A DNA stretch of 64,000 bases from Oreocharis arfaki (GCA_013398015.1 VZRR01013403.1:62001-126000), one strand, 5' to 3'. Positions 48,437 through 61,012 are shown, counted from the first letter of the stretch. Translations and numbers: made by a program. Notes: generated by a model from the sequence alone, not told the origin.

Positions 48437-48510
48437 CCACAGAATGGTTTGGGTTGGAAGGGACCTTAAAGACCATCAAGTTCCAACCCCCTGCTGCAAG
48501 CAGGGGCATC
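48437..48510 (-). mobile_element. CR1 LINE 3' end remnant
   Basis: CACAGAATGGTTTGGGTTGG followed by AAGGGACCTTAAAGACCATC and AAGTTCCAACCCCCTGC is the CR1 terminus in reverse complement. Only the last 70 or so bases are present. Copy quality is high, so it is a short but recent insertion or remnant. Confidence 0.94.
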
Positions 48511-51500
48511 ACATCCATCATCATCATCCTCACCAGAGATGAGAGGAGATACAACAGAAAAATCTTCCAAATTTGGCTCAAGAGGGTCACTATGAAGAGG
48601 ACAAACCACCCAGCAAGGACTCATTTAATACAATTTTCTATTTTCACCGCCTGATGCGGTGAGCTCGGATGGATGTGACACCACACTCTCGCCACAGGAT
48701 GAAATCTGAAGACAGTTTGCATTCCAGCCAGGCTGTTGCCAGCCTTGCCTGGAGAATGGAAAACTTCTCTGGAGCACATTCCCCTTGAAGCTTTACTTCA
48801 GTATAATTGGGGAACTCTGTGCTCTCAGGGTAATGTTTCCTCACAAGAGATGTCAGCTACTCACTCTTATTTTTCTCCGGACAACACCCCTGGGTGAGAA
48901 CACGACTGCACAGCGAAAAGGACAGGGAAAAGCGGGAACCAGGTTTCGTGTTGAAAAATAAAGATGAGTTTGTGCTCTGCCAATGGTCTGCTGGGCTCTG
49001 CCAGCTGAAGCCAGCCCTCGCTGCGAATCATGGCAGCTCCCCGTTTCATTTTGACCTTTCCATCACTGTGCAGCTCGATCAGCTCTGCGAGCCGACTGCT
49101 TTCATGCGAGAACGAAATCAGCTACTTAAAAGATAAAAGATGAAAGTGATCAAAGTTCTGTTTCATAATCTCAGAGCAGGCGGCTCGCAGAGAAGTGCCA
49201 CCAGGCTGACATCCCTGGGAAGTAAACACCTTTCAGTGCTGCAGGAAAGGACAAGTGAGCCTCTCCTCCAACGCCCCTGGAAAGGTTTTTTGGAGGGATG
49301 ATGTAGCTGAGACAGCGAACTCGCAGCTGAACTCCCTGCGTGCCTCCAAGGGCTGTGCCAGGGCTCCGGGAGCCAGTGCCAGGGCACACCCACACAAGGA
49401 CTCGGCAGACACTGCAAGGGGGGAGCAGGAGGAAGGAGCTGCATTTGCAGCTCACAAAGGGGGTGCAATCACTGATGCAAATTCAAGAAACGAGGCGGAG
49501 ATCCGCTTGGGAGGCGTTCAGAAACGTGCTGAGCAGGCACTTTCTGCACCCCTGCCCTTGGAGTACCCACAGCCAAATCCAGGCCCAGGGGAATCCAAAC
49601 ACAGGACCAGAGTGACTCTCCTTGAACAGCCACCTTCCTGTGCTCCCCCTCCAACACTGCTCTGACACACCACAGCAAGGAGAGGCCAATCTCTCCAAGA
49701 TTTCCACCCCAACAGGCGCAAAGAAATTGTGAGAGACCTGCCCCAAACACAAACCTGCCAGAAATGCACCAGTTACCACAACAAATTTTGGATCGATGCA
49801 AATATCCACACACACACAGGGATACAGGTGAGCTTCACCAATGTACTCATCCATCTCCCCCCACAAAAGCTACCAGAGAGGTGGCAGATGTGCCAGGAGG
49901 ACAACAAAAGGAGAACAGGTGAGATGCAGCCCCTCGGTATCGTCAGACATCACCCACAGCAGCCCACCTGGAGAAGAGAAAATGCCAGGAGTTCTGCCAA
50001 AAAACCCACAATACACCCCACCCCTCCAAAAAACCCCAATCAAACACCAACAAAACCCAACCAAAAACCCCCAGATTTGCATCTGCTCACCACAAACGTC
50101 GCTGCCAATCTGGCACCAGAGCACCAAAGAGCAGGACAGGCTCTCCAAACCCCGGCTCAAACAGCCTTGTCTCCCAGGAAATCAGGATTTAAAGCCAGCA
50201 GCATTTGCCAATATAGGAACTAAGCAGCAAGCAAACAGCTAAAATTCAGAGATACAGCATCTTTAAGTAATTCTGGAATTTGTGCTCGACTTGGGTGTTT
50301 CTAAGGCAGCAATATTGCAGCAGGCAGTGTCCCAACAGCGCTCAGCATGGTGGAGACTCTACACAGGGCTCTGTCACTCACAATAATTTCATTATTAAAC
50401 TTGATTAGCTGATGTTGGCCATTAGAGAGTATTTTGTGAGCACCACTTGAATCTGGACGATCCAGAGGCTGAAGAGGTGGAGCAGCAGAGGGAGGTGCAG
50501 GGCAGGAGCTGGTGCTGGCAGGAATGATCCGAGGGGATGCTGTGGGCACCACCGGGATGTGGCCGGGCTGGAGCAGAGCAGAACGGTCTTTTAAATTTTT
50601 TTTCCCATCCTTCTGATTCTCTCACACCAGCCCACAAGCCCAGAGACGAGCACTGAGAACTCCATGCACCTATTAGCTCTATTTATTACACAAAACCACG
50701 AGGAAGCTTTAACAGTCCCTTTCACTCCGCTTCCATTAGCAAAATATTGGCACGACTTCCTCTCCCACTCCTCCAGCGACAATTACAAGACATCCCCCCC
50801 CCGAAGTACTTCTGTTCTTTAAAAGTACATTTTCCTAATATTTAATTTATACATCATTTCCCACATGTATTAGTAATAAACGTTTCGAGGCGGCAGACAG
50901 GAATACAACAGGAAAGCATAATGCTTGCTGTTTACTAGGAGGCCTCATTAAAAAGACATCAAGAGCAAGGAAAATAAAAACAACCTTGTGAACCTCTGTA
51001 ATTGGTCTCCAGAGAAACGCAACACTGAGGACATCGATGCAGAAACGCCTCAGTGACTGGGAAAAAAAAAAATTCCAGTTCACTCAGCCTTTTGCACCCC
51101 TCAGTTCTTACACTGATTTTTTTATTATTAAAACACTTTTTGTGTTTTCTTGCAGCTGCCACAGCTCTATCAGGTGTTTGATGCAGTGATATTAAATGCT
51201 TAAATAACCATTAATCCCTCCGTCCCTAACTATTTTGAAGGGCAGAATAACTAGAGGCATTTTCGTGGAGTTTAACTTTTTGCAAGGCCTCCTGTGGGGG
51301 ATCTCTCCAGCACTGCCTGCTACAGCCTGTTGTGTATTTTTTATCATCCCTCCTGTACTAAAATAGAGAACAAGTGCAATTACAGTGGCTAAATTTGTTA
51401 TTTTAACTCGCTGTTTGTAGAACAGAGCTGTTATGTCAGACACATTTTTAGCAAAATAATGGTTTAAACCCCCTTTGAAATGAAAGTTAATTCGACTGGC

Positions 51501-52206
51501 TTTGCCCCCACAGTTAGGCCCAGCTGTCACTCACAAAGCTTAATTTTTAAACCAAGCCCAGCATAATCCCCCTATTACCGAGCAGCCTTCAAAATTCATA
51601 TTTAAAGCCAACAGGTCCCAGCGGCTCCTTTCAGATCCTTCTGGGCTTCCCAGAAGACTCATGAAACTTGATTAAACTAAAAATTGCATTTCATTTTCCT
51701 GTTTTGTTTGCATTTAAATGGAGAAACTTGCAGCTGGATAATGGCCATATATTTCCTGTTGCACTTCCACTCCCAGCAATAAGTGTTTTGTCATGTTTTG
51801 TGCCGCTTAAAATATGAACTTCTTGCTCCAAATGCAGAATAAGACTCTGCAAACCTGAGACTACGGCAAGACTCACCCAGAATGTTTGATTGGTGGGATT
51901 TAACACCCATCTAAGCACAATTATTTGTAGTGTTTTCACTTGGAGGTGCACCTGGTGACCCACCCCCCCCCAAGCACCCATTCCTTCCTCCTTGCTTCCC
52001 TTCTCCACCCCCAGCTCCCAGACTCGGTTGTAAAGCCCCTCAGGTGCCAGATTTTACAAGAAAGCTTCAAAACCATTGCTCAGCCAGACACTGGATGTGA
52101 TAAAGCTCAGACATGACATGAAAAGCCACCACCTTTTACCCAACCTCGGGCTCGTCCAGCGAGGCTTTGCTCCATCACTGCTGAGCTCCATGTGAAGAAT
52201 CCAGCT
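48511..52206 (-). other. CNTN4: Intron segment without recognised genes
   Basis: It contains an A/C-rich tract (49997-50073), a short CA run near 49805-49817 and a run of nine C at 50794-50802. A CpG-richer patch lies near 49015-49135. Long overlapping frames at 49255-50240 are open on both strands but look random. The stretch 50800-51540 is AT-rich and unique-looking. Confidence 0.5.
49997..50073. repeat. A/C-rich low-complexity tract
   Basis: Seventy-seven bases without any G and with only three T, made of A runs and C runs. It resembles the tracts at 9776 and 32341 and lies on the same strand. Confidence 0.93.
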
Positions 52207-52437
52207 CAGTAAGGTTGGAAAAGACCTCCAAGATCATGAAGTGCATCCTTTGAATCCCCCATGCCCACTAAATCATGTTGGTAAATGCCACGTCCACTTG
52301 TTTTCCACGGATGGTGATGCCACCACTTCCCCGGGCAGCCCATTCCGATGCTTGACCACTCTTTCCGTGATGAAATTTTCCCTACTATCCAACCTGAACC
52401 TCACCTGGCCCAACTTGAGGCCGTTTCCCCTTGCTGA
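52207..52437 (-). mobile_element. CR1 LINE 3' fragment (about 230 bp)
   Basis: GTAAGGTTGGAAAAGACCTC and CAAGATCATGAAGTGC open the match. Then come CCCGGGCAGCCCATTCCGAT, CTATCCAACCTGAACCTC and CAACTTGAGGCCGTTTCC. All are CR1 words in reverse complement. The match ends near TTGCTGAGATGG. It is an older subfamily than the copy at 56434. Confidence 0.92.
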
Positions 52438-54775
52438 GATGGCAGATATTTTTCCAGCCCACCCCAGAAAAGCCTTGGAACAGCAGCACCTCCAAGCCCA
52501 GCCCTCGCCAGTCTCCTCTCCCCCACAGCCAGGCAGCTCCCACGGGATGCGAGGAGCGTGTGACAACTCTCAAATTCACAGCTCTTCAAGGAGAAAAAAC
52601 TGCACCCCTAAGAGCATTGATGGGAAAAAGCCACCCAAATTTGTTTTCATCCTTTTAAGAGGCCATAAACTTTAGTGTTATCTATTGGCAGGTCTCGCTC
52701 TGCTGAAGGCTCAGCCACACACGGAGCGTTGGCACGAGGTGCTCCCTCCGATCCTCTTGGAGCAGCTTTCCATTGCATTTTGGCACATTTTGGGGCAATT
52801 CTGCCACACTTTTTTGTCAGTTTTTTACAGCTTCCCAATAGAGAAATATATCTTTAATCTCCTCCCTATCCTCCTTGCCTTCAAAGGGCTTTTCCAGGTT
52901 TTTGAGGCTCCAGCTCTGGTGATGCCCAGGGCCAGCTCTTGCCAAGCCCCACCACCCCAAACCCGTGCAGGAGCAGCTCCTCAGCTGCCCCTCTCCACCT
53001 CCCTGTGCTCTCACCCCATTTAGCACAGCGTACCTAAAACGGGAGTGAGGAAAAGAGCTTAATTTCATCAGAAATATAATTTTTAACGGCCTTTGTGACA
53101 CTAGCTTGGGTGATGTGCTGCGGGCGAGCGCGGCTCCTGGGGAGCGCTGGGGAATTAATGCACTTCCTCTGTCCACCGGGCAGAGATGAAGGAAGAGCCA
53201 TGATTATTTTCACATGTTAAGCATCACCACAGCATGATTGTGCAGTTAATAACGAAGGAAAACCTATTTCCCATTCCAAAAGAAACAATCGGGGCGGCCT
53301 CTCCCCCTGCTCTACTCCCTCAAGTCATGTTTTACACCCGGCACTGAGGCGGCTCCACAAGCAGCACAATTCCCACCACAGCCCCCAACCTAGAGCTTCC
53401 CACGAGTGTCAAAAAATAGCTCTAAAAATTTGCTAACTAAGCCAAATAATAGGGAATAAGGATAGGAAAGCTGTGACAGCTCCCCACACCAGCCCTGGCC
53501 TCACAAGCGCATCCCCAGACCGAGCTGTTAAATCTGTCACACGAGCGCATTTATGGCTTCATACAAACACACAGAGATAAGATAATTCATCATTTCCCAT
53601 AAGAAATTAGTGATTGGCATGCATATCGTACTAAAAATTAAGGTTAAACGACAACAAAAAGGAATAAGAAAGTTAAGGGAAGGTTTCCAACTTTGTTTTG
53701 CAGCGTCACCAACCAAATTCCTCGCCCTTGGCGCTAAACAGAGAACCAGGGTAGGAATTGCCACACTTCATCTGACTTTTTTTAGACTAATTACTCTCCT
53801 GCAAGCACAGTTGCTGAACTGCTCGTTCCTAACCCTGCCTTGTCTGGCGCATCAACAGATGGGAGCAAAATGACTTCTGTAAATCAGAGCCCTGTGACAG
53901 CAGCGAGATTATCTCGGTTCCGGGAAACAATCTCAGGTAAAGCTCACATTAGAACGTCGTTAGGATTTCGCCCTGAAATATTGCTTTACATAAATTTTGC
54001 AGTGCAATGGTTCCTAAAAACTCCCATACAAAATGAGATCTAATCACTTCCTTCACACCCTCTCCTCATTTGTTTGTAAGTCTAAAAATAGTTTTAAAAA
54101 TAGATGATGATATACTGCGAGAGAGACTCCTTATTTTAATAACTCATCTTTAGAGACGGAGAACAGCGTTGCCGGAATACTAAAAACGTTCCACTGAAAT
54201 TTCAGAATTAGCAAAGTCCTGGAATATTTCAACTTTCCATTACATACCCTTAAATTCTGCAAGATGGGATTCAATTAAATCAGCTGCCGCCCTCGGCTCT
54301 GCAACTGCCAAAGGCAGATTAAATCGGAGAAGGGCAAAGTTGTGAAAAGAACCTTTAGGACTATATCAAACATGAAATCATTGAAGACAAGAGATAAAAA
54401 TACCCTTTTTTTGGTCAGAGCAGCTAAATTAAGGGACAAGATGAGGGTATTCTAATGCATCTTCAAAGAAATGAACACCTGGCTTAAGTGGTGCTGCAGT
54501 ATTAAGCTGGAGAGCTCTGTTATTTAGCAAATAAAACGTTACTTACAACAGCAGCTTCCTTCTCATTTGGCAAATGCTACCTTGCATCCATTCGAGCTCA
54601 ATTTCAAGCCACCACAGATTCCTTCCGTTCCTCTACCACGAGCAGCTAAAACCTTTCCCTTTCAAGCTCTTTGAGCTGCTGGTCTCTCTCGCAGTCATGC
54701 AGCTTCAACATCTCCAGCAGCCCAAACCCCTGAGAAATCCACGTGTCTTCATCGCTTCGAAATTATTGCAGAGGC

Positions 54776-54826
54776 AAAAAAAAAAAAAAAAGGAGAAAAA
54801 AAGAAAAAAAAAAAGAAAAAACCCAA
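54776..54826. repeat. A-rich tract
   Basis: About 50 bases of A broken only by a few G (pattern AAAGAAA), starting at 54776. Confidence 0.95.
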
Positions 54827-55558
54827 CCCACTTCCTTGCTTTGTGTTGTATTTCAGAGAGTTTAAATGGTCTAATATCCAATTCCTTCTCAACGCACCAC
54901 AAAGTGCTAAATGGTAAGAGCTGCATTACTGCCACTGCTTAGATCCTGGCTGATAAGGTGAGCCTTGTACATTTAAACTGACTTCTGAAAAAGCTGTTGC
55001 TATCCTGGGCTGCTAATTAATAATTGATGGAGCCAAATTACAGCTCGAGAAGGATACAGCCATTTTTACCAGTTCTTTCATATTCCTCTGATTTATGTAT
55101 GACTAAGCAGGAGACTGAGCAAAGGGAAAAAAAATTAAAACTTAACACTTCAGGTTGCAAATTAAACTGTTCTGTACTCGGGAAGGATGGATGGAGCAGG
55201 ATATAAAAACACTTCTTGGGAGACAAGAACATGGAGAAAAATTCTGAACATACATTAATTTTATGATATAAAAATAGCTTTTGCAGCTACTAAAATCGGA
55301 GATATTTAAAACTGGAAATATTTATCACTAATGGGCCTTGAATGCCCTGGGAGTGCAACACAACACATTAATATTTGTACCATCTTTACAACAGCCCTCC
55401 TTTCGTGTCCTTGATGAATGGACTCATTTTTCTGCCCCTTGTAGCTTTATCCTCTCATTGTTAAAGACATTTTTATTGATCCATGTGCAGAACAAGATCC
55501 ACCTAAAGACAAGGATCAGTAAAGGAATCCAATTTTGTTATTTTATTTCTTCCAGGGG

Positions 55559-55574
55559 AAAAAAAAAAAAAAAG
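55559..55574. repeat. Poly-A tract
   Basis: Sixteen consecutive A, preceded by CCAGGGG and followed by GATTCAG. Confidence 0.93.
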
Positions 55575-56433
55575 ATTCAGAAAACGATTTCTTTCTCAAT
55601 TTACCGAGCACACCCTAACCTGACATTTTCAAAAAGGCCTAAAAATGTTCTACAGGATAAGGACATGGCTCAAAAAATCCCAACTAGAGGAGTAATCTAC
55701 AGTTACAGCAATATCCATGAACTTTCAGAAGTTTTTAGGCTAATGTGGCTTTTTATTGACTTTTTATTTAGAACATTTCATCCTGAGACACCAACTGAGG
55801 AGATGCTCATAGTCAAAAGAGCTGTGGAATTCCTGGCTATTGCATAACTCAAATAAAAACCTGAGAAAACATTAATTAATGCAGCTAGACTGTTTAATCT
55901 TTTTAAGAATAAAACAATTTAAAAAAAAATGGTGCCAAGAAGAAAGAAACTTATTGCTTTGGTTTTCAGGAAAATGTGTAAGGGCAAAATTTTCATAACT
56001 GTGGAAATAATTAAATGGAAGTTGAGCTTCCTAAAAGCCTAAGTTACTTTGAAAATTGTTCATTCCATATCACATCAGATAATCTAGCAGTTTTTCTTTA
56101 CCTCTATCTAATTAGATCTTACTTGAGCTCCAGTATCTCCTGACAGGAAGTTATTTTAGCAGATAATACAGGATTTTGGAGCTGCCCATGGTTGGCCCCG
56201 TCACACAGAAATATTTACACCCACAAGTTTCCTTCAATGCAAACAGCAGCTAAAAAGTATCACAAGAGATTGTTCTGCTGCAAAACAAAGTGATCCAAAG
56301 CACCCCGAAATGAAGCTTTTGGAAGACAACTCTAAGGATCTACCAGAGGCAATTGCTCCATTTGTTAACTCTGACATTAATTTACTCCACTTTACTCTGA
56401 AGATGAGACCATGAGAACATCACTGTGACTTCA

Positions 56434-56785
56434 TGGAATGGATTGGGATCTTAAAGCCTATCCAGTGCCCCCCCTGCCATGGGCAGGGACACCTCCCACT
56501 GTCCCAGGCTGCTCCAAGCCCTGTCCAGCCTGGCCTTGGGCACTGCCAGGGATCCAGGGGCAGCCACAGCTGCTCTGGGAATTCCATCCCAGCCCCTCGC
56601 CACCCTCACAGGAAGAATTTCTCCCCAATATCCCATCTAACCCTGCCATCCCAGGCCCTCATAAATAGTGTCTCTCCATGTTTCTTGTCTCCTCCCTTCA
56701 GGTTCTGGGAAGGCTGCGTAAGGTTACTCCAAAGATTCTCTTCTCCAGGCTGAAAAGTCCCGATCTCTGAATCCTCTCAAACGTT
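56434..56785 (-). mobile_element. CR1 LINE 3' fragment (about 350 bp)
   Basis: ATGGAATGGATTGGGATCTT lies at the 3' edge, followed by GCCATGGGCAGGGACACC, CCAGGCTGCTCCAAGCCC and AAGATTCTCTTCTCCAGGCT. It is in minus orientation and cut at the 5' side. It shares passerine wording with the copies at 16558 and 59508. Confidence 0.94.
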
Positions 56786-56861
56786 GGCTAATTACTGCTG
56801 CTGGACTGATTAATATTTTTACTTTTTGTTTTCTTTTTTATTTTCCACAGTGGATGGTAAA

Positions 56862-57018
56862 ATCCTGCAGTGGGTTGTCCATAGAGGTTGTGGAGTCCTT
56901 GAAGATGCTCAAAACTTAAATGGAAAAGGGTCTGAGCAACCCGTCCTGATTGGAACGGGAAGACGGAGCAGATGACATCCAGATTCCCTCCAGCACCATT
57001 ATTTTATGATTTTAACAG
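56862..57018 (+). mobile_element. CR1 LINE 3' fragment, diverged, opposite orientation
   Basis: GTTGTCCATAGAGGTTGTGG followed by AGTCCTTGAAGATGCTCAAA matches the CR1 sense words for a different, older subfamily. GAGCAACCCGTCCTGATTGG and a degraded terminus CATTATTTTATGATTTT complete it. It faces away from the copy at 56434-56785. Confidence 0.78.
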
Positions 57019-57360
57019 CAAAACAGGTGTGAAAACTCCAAATGTTAGAGTCTGGAAGTGGGAATGAGCAGAAAAACAAGCGGATGAACACAGACACTCT
57101 TCTGTGTTAAAAACAAACCAGCGAGACTTACTGAGAGCAGCTCATCCAAACAACTCGACGAATCTCTCAGAGCCATCATTTTGATAGCAAATCGTTTGAT
57201 TTGTTACTAAAAGGTACATTTCAAACAGAAGTTGTTTGTTGACACTAAGAGGAGTCAATAATGCTCAGCACATGGAAATATTCAGCACTCTGGGGCACTT
57301 CAGTGAAGTCAAATCAAGCTGTTAAATTAAACGCCGACATGGTGTTCGGCCAGCGAGGGA
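57019..57360 (-). other. Sequence between CR1 and the CpG island, with a possible donor site
   Basis: On the minus strand CTCTCA|GTAAGT occurs with its GT at 57131-57130. This is a good donor consensus about 230 bases downstream of the CpG island in that direction. CpG density begins to rise from about 57332. If the island is a promoter of a minus-strand transcript, a first exon could end at 57132. Confidence 0.25.
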
Positions 57361-57780
57361 CACACTGGAGAGCCACTGCAGAGAGCTGCTGGGCGAGCGT
57401 TCATTTGCCACGGCGCCGTTTGAAAATCAGCCCCGTTTCCGTTTATTCCTGAGGAATCCGAGCCCTTGTTTGTGTCTCCTGAAGGGCTCGAAGCTCAGTT
57501 AAATCGGAGAGAGAGCTCTGAGGGAGAGGAATGGAAGGAGGGGAACGGCCGCGCTTCCTAACGCGGAGACACCACAGCAACCCCTCCTTCGCTGAGCTCC
57601 AGCCACCTGCGCCTCGAACGCTCTAACCCAAGGTGAATTTAGATGCAGAATTGTGCCAAAGGCTGTTTCTTCTCGCTGACAGTTCTGTTCATGCCCTGTT
57701 TTTCCTGCAGATATCACGGCACCCAGCGCTCCCCGCGCACACCGAGGGCGGCCACGCTCTCGCTTCGCACACACCCCTAA
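57361..57780. promoter_or_regulatory. CpG island, candidate promoter
   Basis: By hand count these 420 bases contain 242 G+C (about 58 percent) and 29 CpG. With roughly equal C and G that gives an observed/expected ratio near 0.8. The surrounding intron is AT-rich with few CpG. The stretch meets the usual CpG-island thresholds and is the only one of this size I noticed in the window. Candidate roles are an alternative first exon of CNTN4 (minus strand) or a developmental enhancer. A minus-strand frame (57499-57774) and a plus-strand frame (57633-57986) cross it without recognisable domains. Confidence 0.6.
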
Positions 57781-59507
57781 TTAGAAGCTTTGCAAGTGTG
57801 CTTAGCCCCACTCCCTGGGATGGAAGGGGTGGAAAAGATCACTGGAAAGGTGCAGGTGCCTGTTTAAGAGCCTCTGATAAGCCTTCATTTAGATCAGCCT
57901 GTACAAACACCCTGTGCCTTGGACTGTGCAGGACTCCTGAACCCGCCAGCCCCGAAGAACTTTCTCCTCAAGCTGAGCTTTCCTAGGCCAGACACACGGT
58001 CTGGGTGTTCAAAACAAACGTTTCAACGGCAAAACCGCTTTTTCCAGAGCCCAGGGAGGTCCCAAGAAGCACCTGAGCAGCCCAAAAATCACTTGTCAGC
58101 ACCTCCTGCTGTGCTGAAGCACCTCTGAACGTTTCTGCTGACATCCAGTTATTTTAATTTATCCCAAAACCCTAAAAGCCAGCAGTAAAAACGAGCAAGG
58201 CTCTCAGCATGAAAAGGTACATCCTAAATAACATATACAATGTATGTAAATACCAGCCCCCTAAAAGGTTCTGCCATCAATCACACAATTACAACTGCAG
58301 TTTAAAATACCATCAGAAACTTCTGGAAATAGAGTTTTGTACTTTCTGCAGCTGTTGTAACAAAGTTCTGATCATTTTCAAATGAATTATTATTTAAGCT
58401 TAATAAAAATCCTGCTCTAACACAATTGTCTTCTGTATTGGCTAAATAAATCAGCAGAGGCAATAATATTTGTTTTCAGTAAGAAGGTGAAAGCAAAGTC
58501 AAAATGGAGAATGCAGGAAACAAACACAAATGTAAATTTCAAAACACAGCTGACATTCCCCAAACCATTTAAATGTGGTTTTTGCCTTTTCCCTAAGAAA
58601 ACAGAATTGTGCAGAGAACTGAAGGAGACAGGAGGAAACCCATAGGGCCCATTAACTTCTACACACACACCTTCCATGAGGCCAGGCTGCTCAGAGCTCC
58701 CTCAGATCTCCAACTTTAATAAGATTTATCTCTTTTACAGCAAAAACACGACAAGGGGCACATCTTTTCCAGCTACAGGGTCTGGCAGAGGTACAGCTGC
58801 ACTGTAATAACTTTTCTTCCTGAACCCAGATATTTTTGCCTGTGTAACGATTGTTAAAAGTTGCTGCTAACTTGCATTTTTTTTCTTTGCCCCAAGTCTA
58901 AGAAGCCTCCAGTAACATCTCCAGTATAAACTCTACAAATCCAGGTAGAGCTGTCCGTCAGTTGACCCTGCTATTGCTCAGAGAGCATTAGGCAGACTGG
59001 CAAAAAGCCACATCCAGTTTGAAATGCGCACTGAAAATTTCCTCTGTCAGATGAATCTTTAATCTATTTATAATCTCCAATGTTTCCTCTAAACAGCACT
59101 CCATGTCTTACCTTGTATCATTTTCCACATAAATGCCATGCCACAGAGCTGCAACGTATGTCCAAAGAGAAAAGTGGATTTCATTTTGATTTTTTTAAAG
59201 CGAAATGGTTGAGAGATTGACCTTATTATAATTTGATCTCCAGTCATTATTACCAGAACAACTCAAAAGCAATTCCTGTCATCGTCCCTGCTGCAGAGTG
59301 TTTTGGAAACCAGGGCCCTGCTACAGGAAAACAGTTCCTTCCTTTCTGTGCACTTGATCAGAAAATCAGGATACTGACAGGAATTATTACGGATCTTCCG
59401 ATGCTTCTTTTAAACATTAAGAGTTTGCAACTCATATTCTTGTCTGGGTAATTAACTTCATTATCTGGAAATGCTTCAGACAGGAATGGTTTATCTGAAC
59501 CAGAACC
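57781..59507. other. Noncoding segment upstream of the island
   Basis: Mostly AT-rich unique-looking sequence (58140-59480) after a moderate-GC stretch to about 58130. No mobile element or exon is recognised. If the island is the CNTN4 promoter, this would be intergenic; otherwise it is intron. Confidence 0.45.
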
Positions 59508-59850
59508 ACAGAATGTTGGAAGGGACCTTAAAGCCCACCCAGTGCCACCCCTGCCATGGCAGGGACACCTCCCACTGTCCCAGGCTGCTCCAAGCCCCAT
59601 CCAGCCTGGCCTTGGGCACTGCCAGGGATCCAGGGGCAGCCACAGCTGCTCTGGGAAATCCACCCCAGCCCCTCACCATCCCCCCAGGGAACAATTCCTT
59701 CCCAATATCCCACCCATCCCTGCCCTCTGGCAGTGGGAAGCCATTCCCTGTGTCCTGTCCCTCCATCCCTTGTCCTGAGTCCCTCTCCAGCTCTCCTGGA
59801 GCCTCTTTAGGCCCTGGAAAGTGCTCTGAGGTCTCCCTGGAGCCTTCTCA
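59508..59850 (-). mobile_element. CR1 LINE 3' fragment (about 340 bp)
   Basis: ACCACAGAATGTTGGAAGGG followed by ACCTTAAAGCCCACCCAGTG and the words CCAGGCTGCTCCAAGCCCC through CTGGAGCCTCTTTAGGCCCT mark a CR1 copy in reverse complement. The similarity ends about CCTGGAGCCTTCTC. The 232-codon plus frame here (59471-60169) is an antisense reading of the element. Confidence 0.95.
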
Positions 59851-60937
59851 AGCCTCTTCCTCCTCCCCAGAGCCACTGCAGAGAGCACAGTTCTGCTCCC
59901 CAAACTTCTCTCCGCCGCAGGAGACAGGGAACACGGGATGTCATATGGGATGTCGGGAAGAGAGATCTCGGGGTAGGAGCCATGGGCAGAGTCCACCTGA
60001 AATGGGGGAAAGCTGGGTAGCAGCAGGCAGACAAAAAATGCTGCTACGAATGCCAACATTGGGGCTATTCCCACTCCCACCCCTCCCTAAGAGCCCTCGA
60101 GGACAGCAGCCACACAGAAATTGGATTTCCTCGCACAAACCTGCCTCACGTCTGGCTGTGTTGAAGTAAATTAGCACCAAACAAGTTACCAGCTACAAAG
60201 AGCCTTTCAGCAGACATTTTACTCTCGTACTGCAATCCACACTGCATTTGTTTTCTTTCAGAAGCTACAGAAACTAACAAAGGCACAAGGTGCCGAGTTT
60301 CCCTATGATTATTTATGACCTATTTTATCTATCTGATTATGCACCATTCACAGGAGCAGATTTACACCGGGCTCCTTACGCTGGGTGTTCATTCAGCAAA
60401 GAGCTGTGGGTTTAATTCCCACTTCTCCACGGGATCATAGCTGATCCTGGAGTGGAATTTTGAGCAAAACCCTCACCCCGGACCAAGAGCACCTCTGCAA
60501 ACACAGCAGGACCCAGGCTTGGAGCAGACACTCAGCATCCCATCAGTGTCCTTTGTGTTCCTGCACAACAGGGTATCGGTGTCCTGATAAGGAGGGAGCA
60601 GCTCCATTTGGTGCCTATCAGATAACGCAGCTATCGGGGGATCTTTATCTGCTCCCTGGAATGCCATGGGATAGAGCAGAGCTGGAATTTGAGAGTCCTG
60701 CTGCTACTTGGGCGATTTTAGTCACTTCAGCTCTGCCTGCAGCTCACAGGGATGAAACACTGACAGGAGAATGCTTGACGTCTCCTCCCAGTCTTAGAGT
60801 ACTTTAAAGAAGATATTTTTATTATTACTACTGTTTTTAAAGCTATGGAATGGAATCACTGACTACAGGCTGGCAAATAGCACTAAAATTATACAGTCCA
60901 TATATCAAAGATTCTTAGTGTAGAGCACGTAACAAAC
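59851..60937. other. Noncoding segment between CR1 copies
   Basis: Unique-looking mixed-composition sequence. No exon, RNA gene or repeat was recognised. Confidence 0.5.
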
Positions 60938-61012
60938 ATGGGCAGCTGGAAGCTGGAACTGGATGACCTTCGAGGCCCCTTCCAATCTGGGCCATTCCAT
61001 GATTTTTTATGG
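60938..61012 (+). mobile_element. CR1 LINE 3' end remnant
   Basis: GGAACTGGATGACCTTCGAG followed by GCCCCTTCCAATCTGGGCCA and TTCCATGATTTTTT is a CR1 terminus in sense orientation. Only about 75 bases remain. Confidence 0.88.

Larger units (their letters stand above)
52438..56433 (-). other. CNTN4: Intron segment without recognised genes
   Basis: It holds two A-rich runs (54776-54826 and 55559-55574) and an AT-rich stretch from 53540 to 54560 that looks unique and possibly conserved. A GC-richer patch lies at 52900-53000. A plus-strand frame of 169 codons at 55338-55847 has no recognisable domain. Confidence 0.5.

Noticed and set aside
49255..50240. Overlapping long frames on both strands
   Set aside because: Several frames are open at once, which points to few stop codons by chance. 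Part of it is the A/C-rich tract.
55338..55847. Open frame of 169 codons, plus strand
   Set aside because: It includes a poly-A run translated as lysines, and there is no family resemblance or splice context.
59471..60169. Open frame of 232 codons, plus strand
   Set aside because: Roughly the first half is the antisense strand of a CR1 fragment. The Pro- and Ser-rich translation is typical of that reading.
60395..60425. Text resembling the T-loop of a tRNA (GGGTTTAATTCCCAC)
   Set aside because: No matching anticodon or acceptor stem lies at the required distance, so it is not a tRNA gene.
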